Positions 1-12,778 of a stretch of DNA of 64,000 nucleotides are shown here, one piece after another. The DNA comes from Anaeramoeba flamelloides (Eukaryota > Metamonada > Anaeramoebidae): contig JANTQA010000033.1 in NCBI GenBank assembly GCA_027625915.1, positions 9,052,001 through 9,116,000 on the forward strand. Direction: 5' to 3'. Both the position numbers and the translations under genes were made by a program. Position 1 is the first letter of the stretch. Each line of letters starts with the position of its first letter. The notes under the pieces are model-generated. The model searched no databases. It was not told where the DNA came from and was given only the letters and a program-made list of their open reading frames with translations.

Positions 1-719
1 TTGATGATGATTATTCTGTAAATATAGTTTCATTTTTTTTTTTTTTTTTTCTATTTCTGACTTATTATCAAAAGACAACAATTAATTTTAACAAAAAAAA
101 TTTATTTTTTTATTATTTTTTATAAAATATTTTGTTCAAAAAAATTTTTAATTGTCAAAAAAAAAATCACCAAAGTAGATTGATGTATTATATTTAAAAT
201 ATACATCATTGCTCTATGTTTAAAAAGAAATAAAAAGATAAAATATAATTAAATGTGTGGTCAAAGTAAACTTATTTGATACAGTAAAAATAACATTATA
301 TGTAAATTATAAATAATCAACTCTAATTAAAAGCTGGATTTCCTTGAATTTTTTATAATATCAAGAATTTGAGTATTGATTTTTTATTAATCCAATTAAC
401 AGAAGAAAAAAAAACATTCATTTTTGTTTTGTAATTATTTTTACTTTCAAAAAATAGCTACTTTTTTAGTAGTAATAATCCCCCTTGATCTGTAATCGAA
501 ATTAAATTAATTGTTGTTTGAATTTTTAACTGAAATGTATTTTTATAAAATAAATAGAGACAAACGGTTTTTTTTTTTTTTTGTATTTTATTGTTGTTAA
601 TGAAAAAATAATAATTTTTTTGTGATTGCTTCAAAATAAATTAAAAGCATTCTCAAAAAATGATTTTTATTTTGAATATTTTTAAAAAAACAAACATTAA
701 AATATGGTTCTATATAAAA

Positions 720-750
<31 letters not shown>

Positions 751-1023
751 TGCATATTAATTTAATAAATAAATGGGAAATGGGTAAAAACAAAAGAATT
801 GTGTTTGTTGATTTGGATCACTCGATTTATATATATATATATATAGTCATTTAAAAAAAAAACGTTATAAAGGCTATCTTTTTTTAAAAAAATAGTTCAA
901 AACAACTTAAAAGAAGAAATAGAGCAAAGCACCATCCACTTTTTTGATTTGTTTTTTTTTAAAAAAAATGACTCAATATCTCGATATTATGTGTGTGTCA
1001 TAAGCATGTAATTAGAGAACAAA
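1..1023. other. gene-free AT-rich flank
   Basis: I see no supported gene here. The stretch is made of poly-A and poly-T runs and a short (AT)n tract near 829-844. The only open frame (about 660-854) is Phe/Ile/Lys low complexity from homopolymers and has no protein character. Confidence 0.6.
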
Positions 1024-2169
1024 TTATTTTTCTTTTAATTTGAGATTACCAATGATTTTTAGTTTATTCATCTTTTTGAGTTTTTTGAAGGTTTGTCTAT
1101 TATCAATTTTAAGTTGCCGAATTAAATTTTGTTTAGATTTTTTCCATCTCACTAAATTTAATTCTAATAATTGTTGTGGGGAAGTGTTTTTCCCTCTTTT
1201 TGTGTCACTATTTGTTTTATTATCATTTTTCGTTTTTACGGCTGTGTGTGTTTGCAACTGTAAAGAAGGCTTTGAATGAGTTAGGATGTTAGATTGTCGA
1301 AAATAATCTGGTTGGGTAAATTTGGTATTATATTTTGGTGCTTTTAAAATGCTTGTATCTAACCCTCTGAAAGTGTATTGTCTGAGCAAAGAATATAAGG
1401 GGATTTTGGAAATTTGATCTTGGTTTAACGAGAGCAAATGTGGTGTTTTTGAAAATGAATAAAGGTGTTGGATCCCATCGAAGGGGAATTGCAAAGACTC
1501 TAGATTTGAAGTGGACTTTGTTGGATGATCGCTAGAGGAATGAATATCCTTTTGGGTAAATTTGGGTTGTATAATTTTTGTTGAGACAGGTAAAACAATG
1601 CCCTGGTTTGGTTGGTGACGATTTAATAAAGGGGAATTATTTCTTTTATTCAAGGTATAATTAAAAGAGTACTCTTTTGGATAATTAGTTTGAGTCCAAC
1701 TTTTTTCATTTTCAAAAGGAAACTGTTTCTCAAAGGTTTTGAGAATTTGTTTTTTTGATTGTTTTTTCTTTTTTTTACTCAATTTCTTTTTTGATTTATT
1801 CCTTTTATTTTTGTCTTTTTCTTTCTTTTTGGATTTGAATTTTTCTTTTTTTTTATATTTATTTTTCACTTTCTCTTTCTCTTTGTGCTTGTGGTTTGAC
1901 TTGTTTTTGAATTTATTTTTAAGTTTTTGTTTTTTTTTTTTTTTCTTTTTTTTCTCTTGTTGGATCTTGTTAAAAGTATCTTGATCGTCAGAATTATATG
2001 AAAGGTTTGAGTAAGAATCAAAATTTGTTACTTTCCTTTTTCTTGAAGTGGAGATAATATCAATATCTTTCTTGTTTTTGATTGCTTTGATACGGTTTGT
2101 ATATTGCGATGGATCAATTACCTTTGTTGCAAACAAAAGGGCATCAATCCCATCAAAACACTCGTTCAT
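1024..2169 (-). CDS. lysine-rich protein of unknown function
   Basis: Single open frame of 381 residues starting at the ATG at 2169-2167. Two codons of open frame lie upstream but without an ATG. The N-terminus (MNECFDGIDALLFATKV) is of normal composition. Residues of about 70-145 are an almost uninterrupted Lys-rich tract with some Glu, Asn and Ser, which could be a nucleic-acid-binding or nucleolar-type basic segment (inference). The rest is a Ser/Thr/Asn/Gln-rich middle and a basic C-terminus with scattered Leu and Trp. I see no signal peptide, membrane segment or known domain. The GC content is higher than the surrounding DNA and the frame is long, which supports a real gene. I do not recognise the family. 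Confidence 0.6.
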   Translation of the reverse strand: MNECFDGIDALLFATKVIDPSQYTNRIKAIKNKKDIDIISTSRKRKVTNFDSYSNLSYNSDDQDTFNKIQQEKKKKKKKKQKLKNKFKNKSNHKHKEKEKVKNKYKKKEKFKSKKKEKDKNKRNKSKKKLSKKKKKQSKKQILKTFEKQFPFENEKSWTQTNYPKEYSFNYTLNKRNNSPLLNRHQPNQGIVLPVSTKIIQPKFTQKDIHSSSDHPTKSTSNLESLQFPFDGIQHLYSFSKTPHLLSLNQDQISKIPLYSLLRQYTFRGLDTSILKAPKYNTKFTQPDYFRQSNILTHSKPSLQLQTHTAVKTKNDNKTNSDTKRGKNTSPQQLLELNLVRWKKSKQNLIRQLKIDNRQTFKKLKKMNKLKIIGNLKLKEK

Positions 2170-2574
2170 CAGCAATTAATGAGATTTCGGAAACAAAACA
2201 CAAGAAAGTTTGAAAAAAATAAAAATATTAACGTAAACATTTTAAAATAGAAATTTTTTTTTCAGATATTTTGACAATTTATTAACTTCTAATCAATTTG
2301 TAAAAAAGCTTGATATTCTATTTTTTTTTGCTTTCTGTGAAAATTGAAAATATAAGTTTGGTGTGGGTTGCTTTTTTGAAAAAATTTAGGGCTTTATGTT
2401 TTTTCTGTTGAAAATTATATCCTTTTCTCGATGAATTGTAAATCTGATTTATTTTTTTACACAAAGGCAATAAGATACTTATTTCTATAAAATGGTACAA
2501 TTAAACCCGTTAATTAAACACACATCAATTTCAGAGAAACAAGTTTTCCTTTTAAAAGAAGTTCATTTTTGTTA

Positions 2575-3690
2575 ATAAATTTTCAGTCAAAAGATCTGAT
2601 CCTTTTTTGTTGGGATTTTTGGATCAAATTAGAAAAAGAAAAATTTACCAAAGTATTTATATTTTTATGAAATCTCACTTTTAGGAATTTAATAAGTTTT
2701 TAGATACTAATAACCTTTAAAATTTAATCTTATTTTAAAAATACAAGAAAAATAAATCAAATATTTAATACATTAGAGATCTCAAAAAATTGATTATTTA
2801 TTTTATTTATATTGATATTTTGGAAATTTCTTGAAATTATTAAGATTAATTTATATTTATTTTTTCAAATACTTTGAGTATAAACAACATACTATTATTA
2901 TTTAAATTAGATATTCAATAATATTTCTTTTTTTTTTTTTTTATTTTATTTGGATTAATCTTTTTTATTCGTTCTACTTGCTTGAAAATATTTGAAAAAT
3001 TGTAAACAATAATCAAACTTATTGATACTTTGAATTTTTGGGCTATCAATAACCCACTTAAATAATTACGATTAGGTTATTAATTATTGGTTAAAAATAA
3101 TCAAATTAAAAGGTATTTCTTGAGTCAATAACTTGAATTTTACAGAATTTTAAAAAAGTTATTTTTAGAGAATTTTTAATTTTAGGGGGTTGGTTGTTTT
3201 TCATCTAATTTTTGCGCAAATAAAAAGGAAAAATTGATTTGAAAAATTCCTTTTAATAAATCAATGATATTTTTTTCAAAGTTTAAAATAATTATTGTAT
3301 TTTTTTGAAATTAAATAGATTTTTTATTTTTAATTATTTTAAAATTATATGTTTTTGTTTTTAATGTGTGTTTTTGAACCACCTTGCTTAATAATAAGAT
3401 TTCTTTCTTCTTTCAAGATAATATATTGTTTTGAAATAATTTGTTATTATAATTTGGATTTTGAGCCTTTCTAGAAATGAGAAAAAAATATAGAAACTTT
3501 TTAAAAACAATATTCATTTCTGAAAATAGCATTAAAATTAAGTTGTAGTCTAGTAATTAGATTTTTACTTTATTTTAAAATTCCAAGATATAGTAATTTT
3601 TTTGAATTTTCAATTATATTTACTAAGAAGTTTTTTTTTGGGTTTACTAGTCACATAATTAATGCGACTTAAAGATTAAAAATTAAATAA
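2575..3690 (+). repeat. interspersed repeat B, copy 1
   Basis: A segment of about 1.1 kb that recurs, diverged, at 13265-14305 (opposite strand) and at 58005-60190 (same strand, split by a LINE). Shared landmarks in order: GTCAAAAGATCTGATCC near the start, TGAAATCTCACTTTTAG, a poly-T run, a segment around TTATTAATTATTGG, TTTAAAATAATTATTGTATT, and a last part around CATTTCTGAAAA. No open frame survives. It may be an old non-autonomous transposon. Edges are approximate. Confidence 0.7.
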
Positions 3691-5143
3691 TATCGGGCTT
3701 AAAATCAAAATTTAAGACTTAAAAATCCTTTTTTTTTTCTTTTCTTTGTTTGATTTTGAAGAATATTCTATTTTTTTAATATTAAATTCTCTAAAATTTC
3801 AAGACTGAAAAAAATAATTGTATTTAAACAAAATTTTGACGATTTATATTTAAATAATAAAATAGTAGTAATTTTCATTTTATGAATTCTTCTTTTCCCA
3901 ATAGAGAATTCAAACAAGTCTCCTGAAATCTGTGGAGATATTTGAAAAATTAAATAAAAAGGAATTGAAACACCACTCTCGTTAATTAGGTAAAGAAAAG
4001 CATTAATATGTCTTGTTGTATGATTTATATATAGCAAGAAGTCATTGGAGAAAGTAAGTTGTTAATCAGTGTAATTCGTATCAGTGTATCAAAAACTAAA
4101 TGCATCAAAAAATTTTATAAATAAAATATTACAGTATATCAAAAATACTCAATTCCTCGGTTTAAAACATATATCTATTAAAATTATTATTTTTTCCCAT
4201 TCCAATATTAAATATAAATCAGTAATGAAAAAGGTTTTTATAATTCGAAATAAATTATGAAATAAATTCTTTTATATTTAAGAAAAGTATATTTATCTAT
4301 TGAATCTGTTCAAAAATTTTCAATAATTTTGATTCAATTTTTTGATTTTTTTTTTTTTCAAAAATTTTCCCTAATAAAAACTCTATTTTTTAGAACAATT
4401 TTCACTTTTGAACTTTACTAAATTTAACCTTTCAATGTGAGAATTTAAAAAAAAACAATAACACATTTGTCTATCGTTAATTATAGACTGTTTTGGCATT
4501 TCGTGTTTGGGCCTAACAAAAAATAAAGAAAAAAAAACACAATTTTTTTATTTACATATGGTCTTGTTAAGAATACATAATCTTTAATAGAAAATTTAGG
4601 GTTTTAAAAAGTAAATTTATGCTACCAAATCTCTATTGAAAATAATAATGCCCTAAATACTCATTATTATTTAACAAAATTTATTTTTAAAATAAATTTT
4701 TTAAAAAAAAAGATTGGAATATAACAAAAAAAAAATATAATTCACAACAAAAATTTATTAATTGCTAATTTATTATCGTTTTTTTATCTACTTAAATCCA
4801 TTTTATTACCAAATTTGAGGTTTAAACTATCTTTTTTAAACAAATCTTTTTAAAAAACCATAAAAAATCATAATAATTTTCAGAGGGAAAAAAAAAAAGA
4901 TAAAAAACAATAAGATAGGATATTATAAATCTAAATATATTCTTTTTTCGTTTTACAGTCACCATATATCTGATTTATTAAGTACTTCTAATAAAAAGAA
5001 AAATATTAAATAGTATTGAAGTACTAATAAATTTATTTTCTTATCTATCTTTAATCTATATTAGAATTAAAGTGCTAAGCAAAATATTTTAAATGATTAA
5101 TATATTATTTAATTCTAAACTAAAATTCAAAATTTTCGAAACA

Positions 5144-5659
5144 GCTAAAACGTTCCAAACAATCACAATAATACAATTCCATTGAAATTATAGATAATTT
5201 TAATTTTTGTAAAATATGAAAATCATTTTTTCATCTTTGAGTTTTTTTTTTTTCCTTTCATAGTTTGAATTACGTAATTTGTTTTGTTGGATCAAAAATT
5301 TTTTTAACCATTGATATTAGGTTAAAGTTGAGTTGTTCCAAATAGAAGAACTCAAATAAAATTAGTTGGTAGTATCTGAACTTTGATCGATCAATATTCC
5401 TAATAGAATTTAAACAAATTTACCAATGTATTTTTTTTCTTTTATCTCTCCAAAATTTTTAAGACATTCTTGTATTTATTAATTTGTATTGATAATTATT
5501 TATTTATTGTTTTGTGAGTATTGTAATTTATAAACAAGTGTTAATATTTTAATTAGTGAATGGTTCTAATTTGGTATATCTTCTTGAATTCATTAAATAA
5601 TTTTTTTTTCAAAAAAATCGAATTCTGGTGTGTTAAAAATTTTTGGATTGGGGTTTATA
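5144..5659 (-). repeat. interspersed repeat A, copy 1
   Basis: Reverse-complement copy of the segment at 56916-57425. Both have one end with AAACCCCAATCCAAAAATTT, a central TGATCGATCA-type palindrome, and the other end with GGAACGTTTTAGC. It is clearly the same element with point changes and small indels. No coding capacity is seen, which fits a non-autonomous DNA element (inference). Confidence 0.75.
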
Positions 5660-7001
5660 TATATATATATATTTGATCTTAAAAAAATATTGATTATTCA
5701 TTTTGAAATTTTCTTTAAAGATATTTATTTTTTTTTTTTAATTTTTTTTAAGAATTAAATATTTGATAACTATTTCGGTAATTGGAAACACAATATATTC
5801 GTTTATAATTAATAATTATATAAATAATTTTGTTACTTTTATGGTAAAGAGAATAAATCTAAAAATATATTACTGAAAAAAATTCAATATATATTAAATT
5901 AAGATAAAATAAAAATTCGTTTCTTTAGACCAGAATTAATAGTTTGATCAGAATTTTTTTCCAAAACTTCAATTCAAGCAATACAAAATAATTAAAAAAA
6001 AATGTTTAACAAATATAATATAAGTAATTTGAAATTAAAACAATAAAAAAATATATAGTAAAAATTCTATAATTTTTTTTTTAAATTTGAATAACTTATA
6101 TATGTCCTTAATAAAATTAAGCACTATTTTTTTCTGGTTAATATTTTTCGAAATCTAACCTGATAACTTTATTCAATTAAACACCGTGATATTTTGTTTT
6201 AGAATAATTACACTCTCAACTTTTGAATATCGTAAATATTTTTTGAAATTTCTGTGCACTTTTTTATTTTTTTTTTGAAAAATTGGGGTTGAGAAAAGCT
6301 TGAAATCAAAGAATAAGTTAAAATATTAAATTAGAATACTTTTCCAGAGAGTTTATCCTTTAATTTAAATTTTTTTAATTTTACCATTTAAAACTAAAAA
6401 AAACATTTGAAGACCAAATTAGTCCCTCTTGTGAAAATAAAATTCACATAATTGAGAATTTGTCTAGTTAATGAGTTAAAATAAGACACTTTATCTAAAA
6501 ATATACATAATTTCAAGTTTGAATTCAATCATTTTGGCAAAAAATGTTTTCAAGAAAAAGTTAAATTGAAACTTTATTTATTTTTATTTTTTCTCATTTA
6601 GTTTTTTTAATTGTTTTAATGGAAAGTATTTGATCAGTTATTCATTTTTAGTGTTTTTTGGTTCGTAGTGACATATTATGTAAAAATCAAAAATAATCGT
6701 GATTACCAAAAAATAATTTTTGTTGAATTAAGTATATTAGAAAATATTATTTAAAAAATGTGCTAATTGGGTTTTTTAATCTATATTATTCATAGATTTC
6801 AAAAATTTTACTGATCTATTTCCTCTTATTAAATAATATTGTTATATATATATATAGATTTAAAAAATTCAAGAATTTCTAAAATAAAAAAAAAATCAAA
6901 TAATAATAAGTGTGAACTGATTGCTAAATAATATAAATTTAAGAAGCTATATTTTTTAAAAAAATGATAAAATTTTATATTAAACTAAATTCCAAAAATA
7001 G

Positions 7002-7540
7002 GGGCCCAAATTTCGAGATCTCGTTCTAGAATCATTGGATTTCAATATGATGTTGGGCAGTTGATTAATGATGTAATTAAAATAAAATTTTCTACTTCAT
7101 AATTAACTAACCAAACTTTTGACTAAAAAATTGGAAGAAAATAAAAAAAATTTTCAAACAATCAGATGACAATTTGATTTTTTTTTGTTTGTTAGTTTCT
7201 TCAATCGAATAGTTTCAGATGCCAATTTTTCTTCGCTGATTTACATTTAATATTTTTACAAGATGAAAAATTTCAATTTAATTCTCAATCAAATTACTCT
7301 TACAACCGAAAAAAAATTCGATAATATCCAGATGTTGTAAAATTTTGGATGATTTTTTTAGCCAAATTTTTGTACAAAAAATGAAATAGATTTTGTTCAA
7401 CGTATAAAAATTTTTAAAGAAGACACCTTGTTAGTATTTAATCTTCTGATGATTATCCATCAACTTCTAGTTTATTGATGATTATTTACAGGGTTCCTCA
7501 TATAATTAGTTTTGTGAGTATCATTTGAAAAACTGGGCCC
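7002..7540. repeat. possible element bounded by GGGCCC
   Basis: GGGCCC is rare in such AT-rich DNA, yet it occurs at 7002-7007 and 7535-7540. The flanks are inverted: AAAAATAGGGGCCCA on the left and, read on the other strand, AAAAATAAGGGCCCA on the right. This looks like short terminal inverted repeats of a 540-570-bp element. No internal coding sequence is seen. Confidence 0.35.
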
Positions 7541-9642
7541 TTATTTTTCGAAAGTAGTTTAGAAGATAACATTTATTTTTGAATTATTATTATATAAACG
7601 AAATTTCATAATAAATTACCCAATTTTTTTTTTTTTAATTTTTTTTATTTTATTTTTAGAATAAAAAGAAATATTTCTAGTGTATAGAACTGAACATTAA
7701 AAGAGTAATTTTTTTATTATATTAGATAATTTCAATTTATAAAAATATTTTTTTTCAAAATTCGATTTATAATTGGCCAATTATTTTGAAATAAAGTTTT
7801 TATTATAAATCCAGTTTCTATTTAAAAAAAATATATAAATTCCAATTTCTAGTAATTTATCTATAATTTTTTTTTTTTCAAGTGATAACAAAATATATTT
7901 TGTAGTTAAATAATAATTTGTGAAAAAATAAGGTTATTGAGAGCGAAAAAGACCGGAAATATTTCCAGTAAAGTATAATCTATTTTAATCATTAAAAATT
8001 ATAAGTTTTCTATTGGGGGTGAGTTTTTAAAAAATTTAAAAAAAATTTTGATTAATTCCAATGAAAAATAATTAGAAAACCAAAAAATGATAAATATTTT
8101 TGAAATGGTGGAATATATTTTCCAAGCTTTTTATTATATATAGTAACCCATACAATTTTTAATGATAAAATTTTCTTTCAAAGATAATTATTTATAAATT
8201 ATTTTATTTTAGAATCTTTCAAAAGCATTTCAAATTGAAATTTTTCATTTCAAATATAATAGTTTATCAGTGGTTCCATTTGATATATTCCTGGGCGAAT
8301 AAATAATTTACAGACTAAATGAGTATAATTTTCTATATCAAAGTTATTTAGTATTTTATAAATATCTGTAATTATTTCCAAAAATTAATTTCTTGATATT
8401 TTAGATTCTTAAATCAAATGAAGAAATTTAATTGTTCTTTTAGTTGAAAAAAGTTTTTCTATTTATTCCCCAGATCTTCGAAAATTTGGATATTTATTTC
8501 TTTTAAAAAAAATCAACTAAATATTAAATTTATAAATGCAAATAAAAGCCATAGAGAATCAAACAATATATTTGAAAATAATCATTTTTTTTTGTTTTGT
8601 AATTATTTTTTATTTATAATTTTAATCACTATAAAAAAAATCAAGAAGATTATAAAAATTAAACCCTAGTACAAAGTATATACGCTTGGTAAATCTTCAC
8701 CATTGCAAAGTAACACTTCTAGATGGGTTAAAGTGAATTTGAATCAAACGCAATCATTTGAACAACTTTAAGCTATTTCCAATAAAATGTGGCAGATTTA
8801 TAATACAATGTCTTGATTTAAACTTAATTCCAATACACATTAAAATATTCAAAATGGTTATTCATAATTTATTTGTTCATAATAATAAACCAATTTGTTA
8901 GTTTCTATGGAATTGTCTTAATTACAATATATTAAATTGTTCGATCTCGGTTTTATCTGATATTTTTTGGTATGCAAATTCATGATTATTTTTTTCTTTG
9001 TGATCATAAAAATTCTTTTCATAACTTGTTTAAGTTCGAAAATTTTTGAATCAGGTTTAAAATTAAAAACTATATTTTAATATTTGAAAAAATGTTTGGA
9101 TCATTGGTATATTTCCCATTTTTTATTGAAATTAACCTTATTTTGAATAAAAAAATTGTTGTTTTTTTTTTTTCATTTTTTTGGTAATATTTTGATCTTG
9201 AATGTTTTAAAATACAAGCAATAAGCTCCTGATTTAATCAGTGTTAAAATTTCTCTGAGTTTGATATTCCCAATTCATGAAATAGAAATACTTCCAAAGA
9301 GAAAATGTTATTGGTAATACATGAAAAAACCTTCCCTGCTTTTTTGGAAATACAGTATATTTTCTTTTATCTCATATTTCTAGAATGATTTTTTCCCCTT
9401 CAGCTTTAATACACGATATTGAAATAAATCAAAAAAATAATGAATAAAAAAAAAAAGTAAAAAGAAAAAAAATAAAAAATATTATTATATACGAGTAACT
9501 CAATAAAACTTAAGGTGTATTATCGAGTTAAAAATCACAATATAAAATTATTATTCCTTTTTTTAAAGCAATATGATCTTTTTTTATAATAGGAATTAAA
9601 ATAATTTACTTTTGTTTTAAGCTTTTTAAGAATAAAAAATTA

Positions 9643-11883
9643 TTATTTCCTTTTTCTACCATTTTTTGATCTTTTTTTATTTTTTCTCTTCTGGCGTTGT
9701 AGATTGATCCAAGCTTTATTGAAATGAACGATAGTTCTTGTAATCAAGCTTCTTTCTGCTTTTCTTCTGCAGTAAAGGGTGATTGTGTTATCACTTGCCG
9801 CTCTACACATTGCGTCTTCTGTCCATTTGATCATAAACATGTGTTCGTCGTCGGGGCTTTTGAAAACGAAGGGGCTGTTTTTAAAACGGATACTTAGTGT
9901 GACCGAATTTAGGATGCCTACTTTGAAGCCATTCTTCCTGAGTTTAATGTACCCCGAGCGTAGTGGGTATTTTTTGCTACTAACGATCGCAGCTAAAAAG
10001 TTTACGCCATTTTGTTCATAAAATTTTTTAAAAACGTCCGACGGCCTTAATCGCATATTGGTGGTATCTATGGTTTGTAACAGTTTTTTAAATTTTTTGT
10101 TTGGTGGCACCAATGGTGGCATATTCACTTCACGAAGTCTGGATAATTTGACTTGCCTTTGATCGTTTGGATTGATCCCGATATTTTTATTTTGTATAAA
10201 CAAGATTAAGGTCATCATACAAAGCAAGGTGTTTTCCTTTTTTTCAAATCGAATCATATATTGCTTTTGCTTTTTTTGGGACAAGATCACTTCAAAGCAA
10301 AAGATGTGTGTGTCCTTCTTATGGAGCAAAATTAGATACTGGGGGGTTAATTTTTTGGAAAATAGCGGGGTCTTCAAATGGTTCAATTGTAACACAATTT
10401 TGTTCTTGCTCAAATGCATTTCGCCGTCACGGAAAGAATTCAAACTTGAATCACAAATTGAACATTGGAAGGAGGATACTCCATTCATGGCAAAGTTTTT
10501 GGATCCCTCGTGCGCTCTTATTATTTGCTTTTCATATTTTTTTGCCAGTTTTGGATTTGGAAAGCGTGACAAGGCTTGCTTTCGATCTTGTTTTTTCCAT
10601 CCGTCTAAATGATTTAGCATGTAAAATGACAAATAAATATACTTGTCATGATTGTACTTTTTTTTCTTTATTTTGAAGAGATCGATCAGACTATTACAAA
10701 GATAGTCATTATTCTCAGAACTGTATCCAATGGTTTCAAACGAATGTTCACTTTCGTCCCAACCCTTTGGATTGGAATCATTTTCAGAGCTCGTTGTAGA
10801 TTCGTCAGACGATGTGTTGGTTTGTGTTGATGATTCCAGTGAAGGTTGTGTGCTTTTTTGTGAAGATGATGAATTTCCTGATTCTGATTGTGATGTGCTT
10901 GTTCTTTTTGGGTTCTTTTTTTTGTTCCCTTTTTTATTTCTATTCCCAACTTCATCCCAATTTCCTTCATCAGAAAAATCGACTGACGACATCTCACTAT
11001 CATTATCACTCTTACTGTTGCTATTGCTGTTACTATTACTTTTGCTATTGCTATTGCTTTCACTATAACTCTTATTGTTACTATTACTGTTGCTATAACT
11101 GTCACTTTCACTAATACTGTTGCTATTACTGTTGCTATTGCTGTTGCTATTGCTATCACTTTCACTCTTGGTTTCTTCCCCTGATCCTTGTGAGACATTT
11201 TTGGAAATTTGCTTATTTCTTTCTTTTTCATTCAAAAAAAAGACATTTCTAAAAATTTTTTCCACAGAGCCCTCATTTTGTTTTTTTTGTTGTTTTTTTG
11301 TGACTAAGTCGCTCACAGAGTCCTCATTTGAAATTAAATAAAAAATTCGAGTATTTTTTTTGGATACTTTTTGAATCCCCTTTTTTTCAAAATTCTTTTT
11401 TAAAAATAAAATTGATCTGAACAATTCTGGTGGTATGGATTGCTCTTGAATGTGTTTTGGTTTTTTTGTTTTGTGTTTTTTGTTTTTTCTTTGTTCTTCT
11501 TCTTCTTCTTCTTCGTTCACATTCAAAAAATCATCTGTTGGAAAATTTTTGTAATTCTTATAGCCTGCTACTTTCAAGCCATTTAAATATTCTTCAAGGT
11601 TCTTTATCTTTTGCATTGGTTGAAATTCAGTGGTCATGGTTTGATTATATTTGCAAGGCAGAATTATATTGATTACATTTAAAAGCTGCAAACAATCAGT
11701 CTTAAATGCAGACTTTGCATCTAATTTGGGAAATTGAAGGATTTCTCTCATCCAAGCTAAGCATTCCTCTTTAGCTTGAAGATTTTTTACTTTGGACTGT
11801 TTATGAATTCTTAGAGTAATGGAATGCTTTTTTGGATCATATTTTTGTTGTTTTTTCTTGTGCTTTTTTGGATTGACAAACAT
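9643..11883 (-). CDS. calponin-homology protein with Ser/Asn repeat and PH-like C-terminus
   Basis: Uninterrupted 746-residue frame from the ATG at 11883. Residues of about 35-125 fit a calponin-homology (CH) domain: a Trp in the first helix (ECLAWMREIL), a LLNVINIILP segment, then NLEEYLNGLKVAGYKNYKNF. CH domains bind actin or signalling partners. An acidic run (about 123-130) and a Lys-rich stretch follow, then a long Ser/Asn dipeptide tract with Asp/Glu (about 235-300), probably disordered. The C-terminal 320 residues contain two beta-rich stretches (about 455-550 and 610-720) that look PH-like: alternating hydrophobic strands and a last helix with Trp. The PH reading is weaker than the CH reading. 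The tail is strongly basic. This could be a cytoskeletal or membrane-signalling scaffold (inference). No introns are needed. Confidence 0.75.
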   Translation of the reverse strand: MFVNPKKHKKKQQKYDPKKHSITLRIHKQSKVKNLQAKEECLAWMREILQFPKLDAKSAFKTDCLQLLNVINIILPCKYNQTMTTEFQPMQKIKNLEEYLNGLKVAGYKNYKNFPTDDFLNVNEEEEEEEQRKNKKHKTKKPKHIQEQSIPPELFRSILFLKKNFEKKGIQKVSKKNTRIFYLISNEDSVSDLVTKKQQKKQNEGSVEKIFRNVFFLNEKERNKQISKNVSQGSGEETKSESDSNSNSNSNSNSNSISESDSYSNSNSNNKSYSESNSNSKSNSNSNSNSKSDNDSEMSSVDFSDEGNWDEVGNRNKKGNKKKNPKRTSTSQSESGNSSSSQKSTQPSLESSTQTNTSSDESTTSSENDSNPKGWDESEHSFETIGYSSENNDYLCNSLIDLFKIKKKKYNHDKYIYLSFYMLNHLDGWKKQDRKQALSRFPNPKLAKKYEKQIIRAHEGSKNFAMNGVSSFQCSICDSSLNSFRDGEMHLSKNKIVLQLNHLKTPLFSKKLTPQYLILLHKKDTHIFCFEVILSQKKQKQYMIRFEKKENTLLCMMTLILFIQNKNIGINPNDQRQVKLSRLREVNMPPLVPPNKKFKKLLQTIDTTNMRLRPSDVFKKFYEQNGVNFLAAIVSSKKYPLRSGYIKLRKNGFKVGILNSVTLSIRFKNSPFVFKSPDDEHMFMIKWTEDAMCRAASDNTITLYCRRKAERSLITRTIVHFNKAWINLQRQKRKNKKRSKNGRKRK

Positions 11884-12778
11884 TTCAATCTGATAAAAAA
11901 AAAATAAAAATTTTTCTCAAGTTTTTGTTCTGAAACTTTCTTCGGAAAGAGAGAATTTTGTTTTTAAGTTATTTTTTCATTTATGCTTTTTGTCTACACC
12001 ATATTTCACCCATTACCTGATCTTTTTAAACACTTTTGAACAATTATAATCGCATTTTTTTATTTTACTAATTAACAAATTGATGAGAAGAGAATTAACG
12101 TAATTACTGTCCATGTACTCTCATTTGGAAAATCAATTAAAGGGGATTTCCATTCAGCTTTACAAAAATATGAATTTTAACAATCTCTAAAAGCAGTCAA
12201 AGAATGACGAGATATAATCTTATTAGTTTTAAAATTCACTTTTATGTAAAACATTTTGAAGATTTGAGCAAAGTTATTTTTTTGTGTGACAAAAGGAAAC
12301 TATTGATGAATTGATTTTCGATCAAAAAAAAAATTCATAATTGAAAAATTTTACACATTTTGTTGATGTTTGCTTTATAAAACACAAAATAAAAAAAAAA
12401 TTTCGAATATGTTTCACATTTCATGGAGAATTGTTAACAAATTTTAGGAAAAAAATGGTTTTGATTATCAACATTATTCAATTTTGAAAAACCAGTTTAT
12501 AATCGTAAAAAGTTTTAAAAAGAATTCGTTGTTGAACAAAGCTGACATGCATTAAATTGCAAAATAAATGAAACAAAATTATTTATGAGCTTTTAAACAC
12601 AAACAAAATTCGTAGAATTATAACATAATACTTAAAGCCTCACGATTCTAAAAGTCAAAATTATGAAAACACCAATTAAATGGTTCAGGGAGTTTAATTT
12701 GTTTTGAACATTTTTGAAAAAAGTTGATTGAAAGTTTTATTAAATTTATTTTTCAATAAACAGGAATTACGACAATTG

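Larger units (their letters stand above)
2170..9642. other. 7.5-kb gene-free stretch with decayed repeats
   Basis: No coding region can be supported. It holds a copy of repeat B (2575-3690), a reversed copy of repeat A (5144-5659) and a segment bounded by GGGCCC (7002-7540). The rest is AT-rich sequence with homopolymer runs and short (AT)n tracts near 5657 and 6844. The stretch at 8680-8850 is slightly less AT-rich but shows no open frame. Confidence 0.55.

Noticed and set aside
660-854. ATG open frame of 64 codons
   Set aside because: Made of poly-T, poly-A and (AT)n; the product is Phe/Ile/Lys low complexity.
10172-11672. Several open frames on the plus strand opposite the calponin-homology gene
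   Set aside because: Antisense shadows of the Ser/Asn-rich coding sequence; poly-Leu or poly-Cys/Tyr products with no domain.
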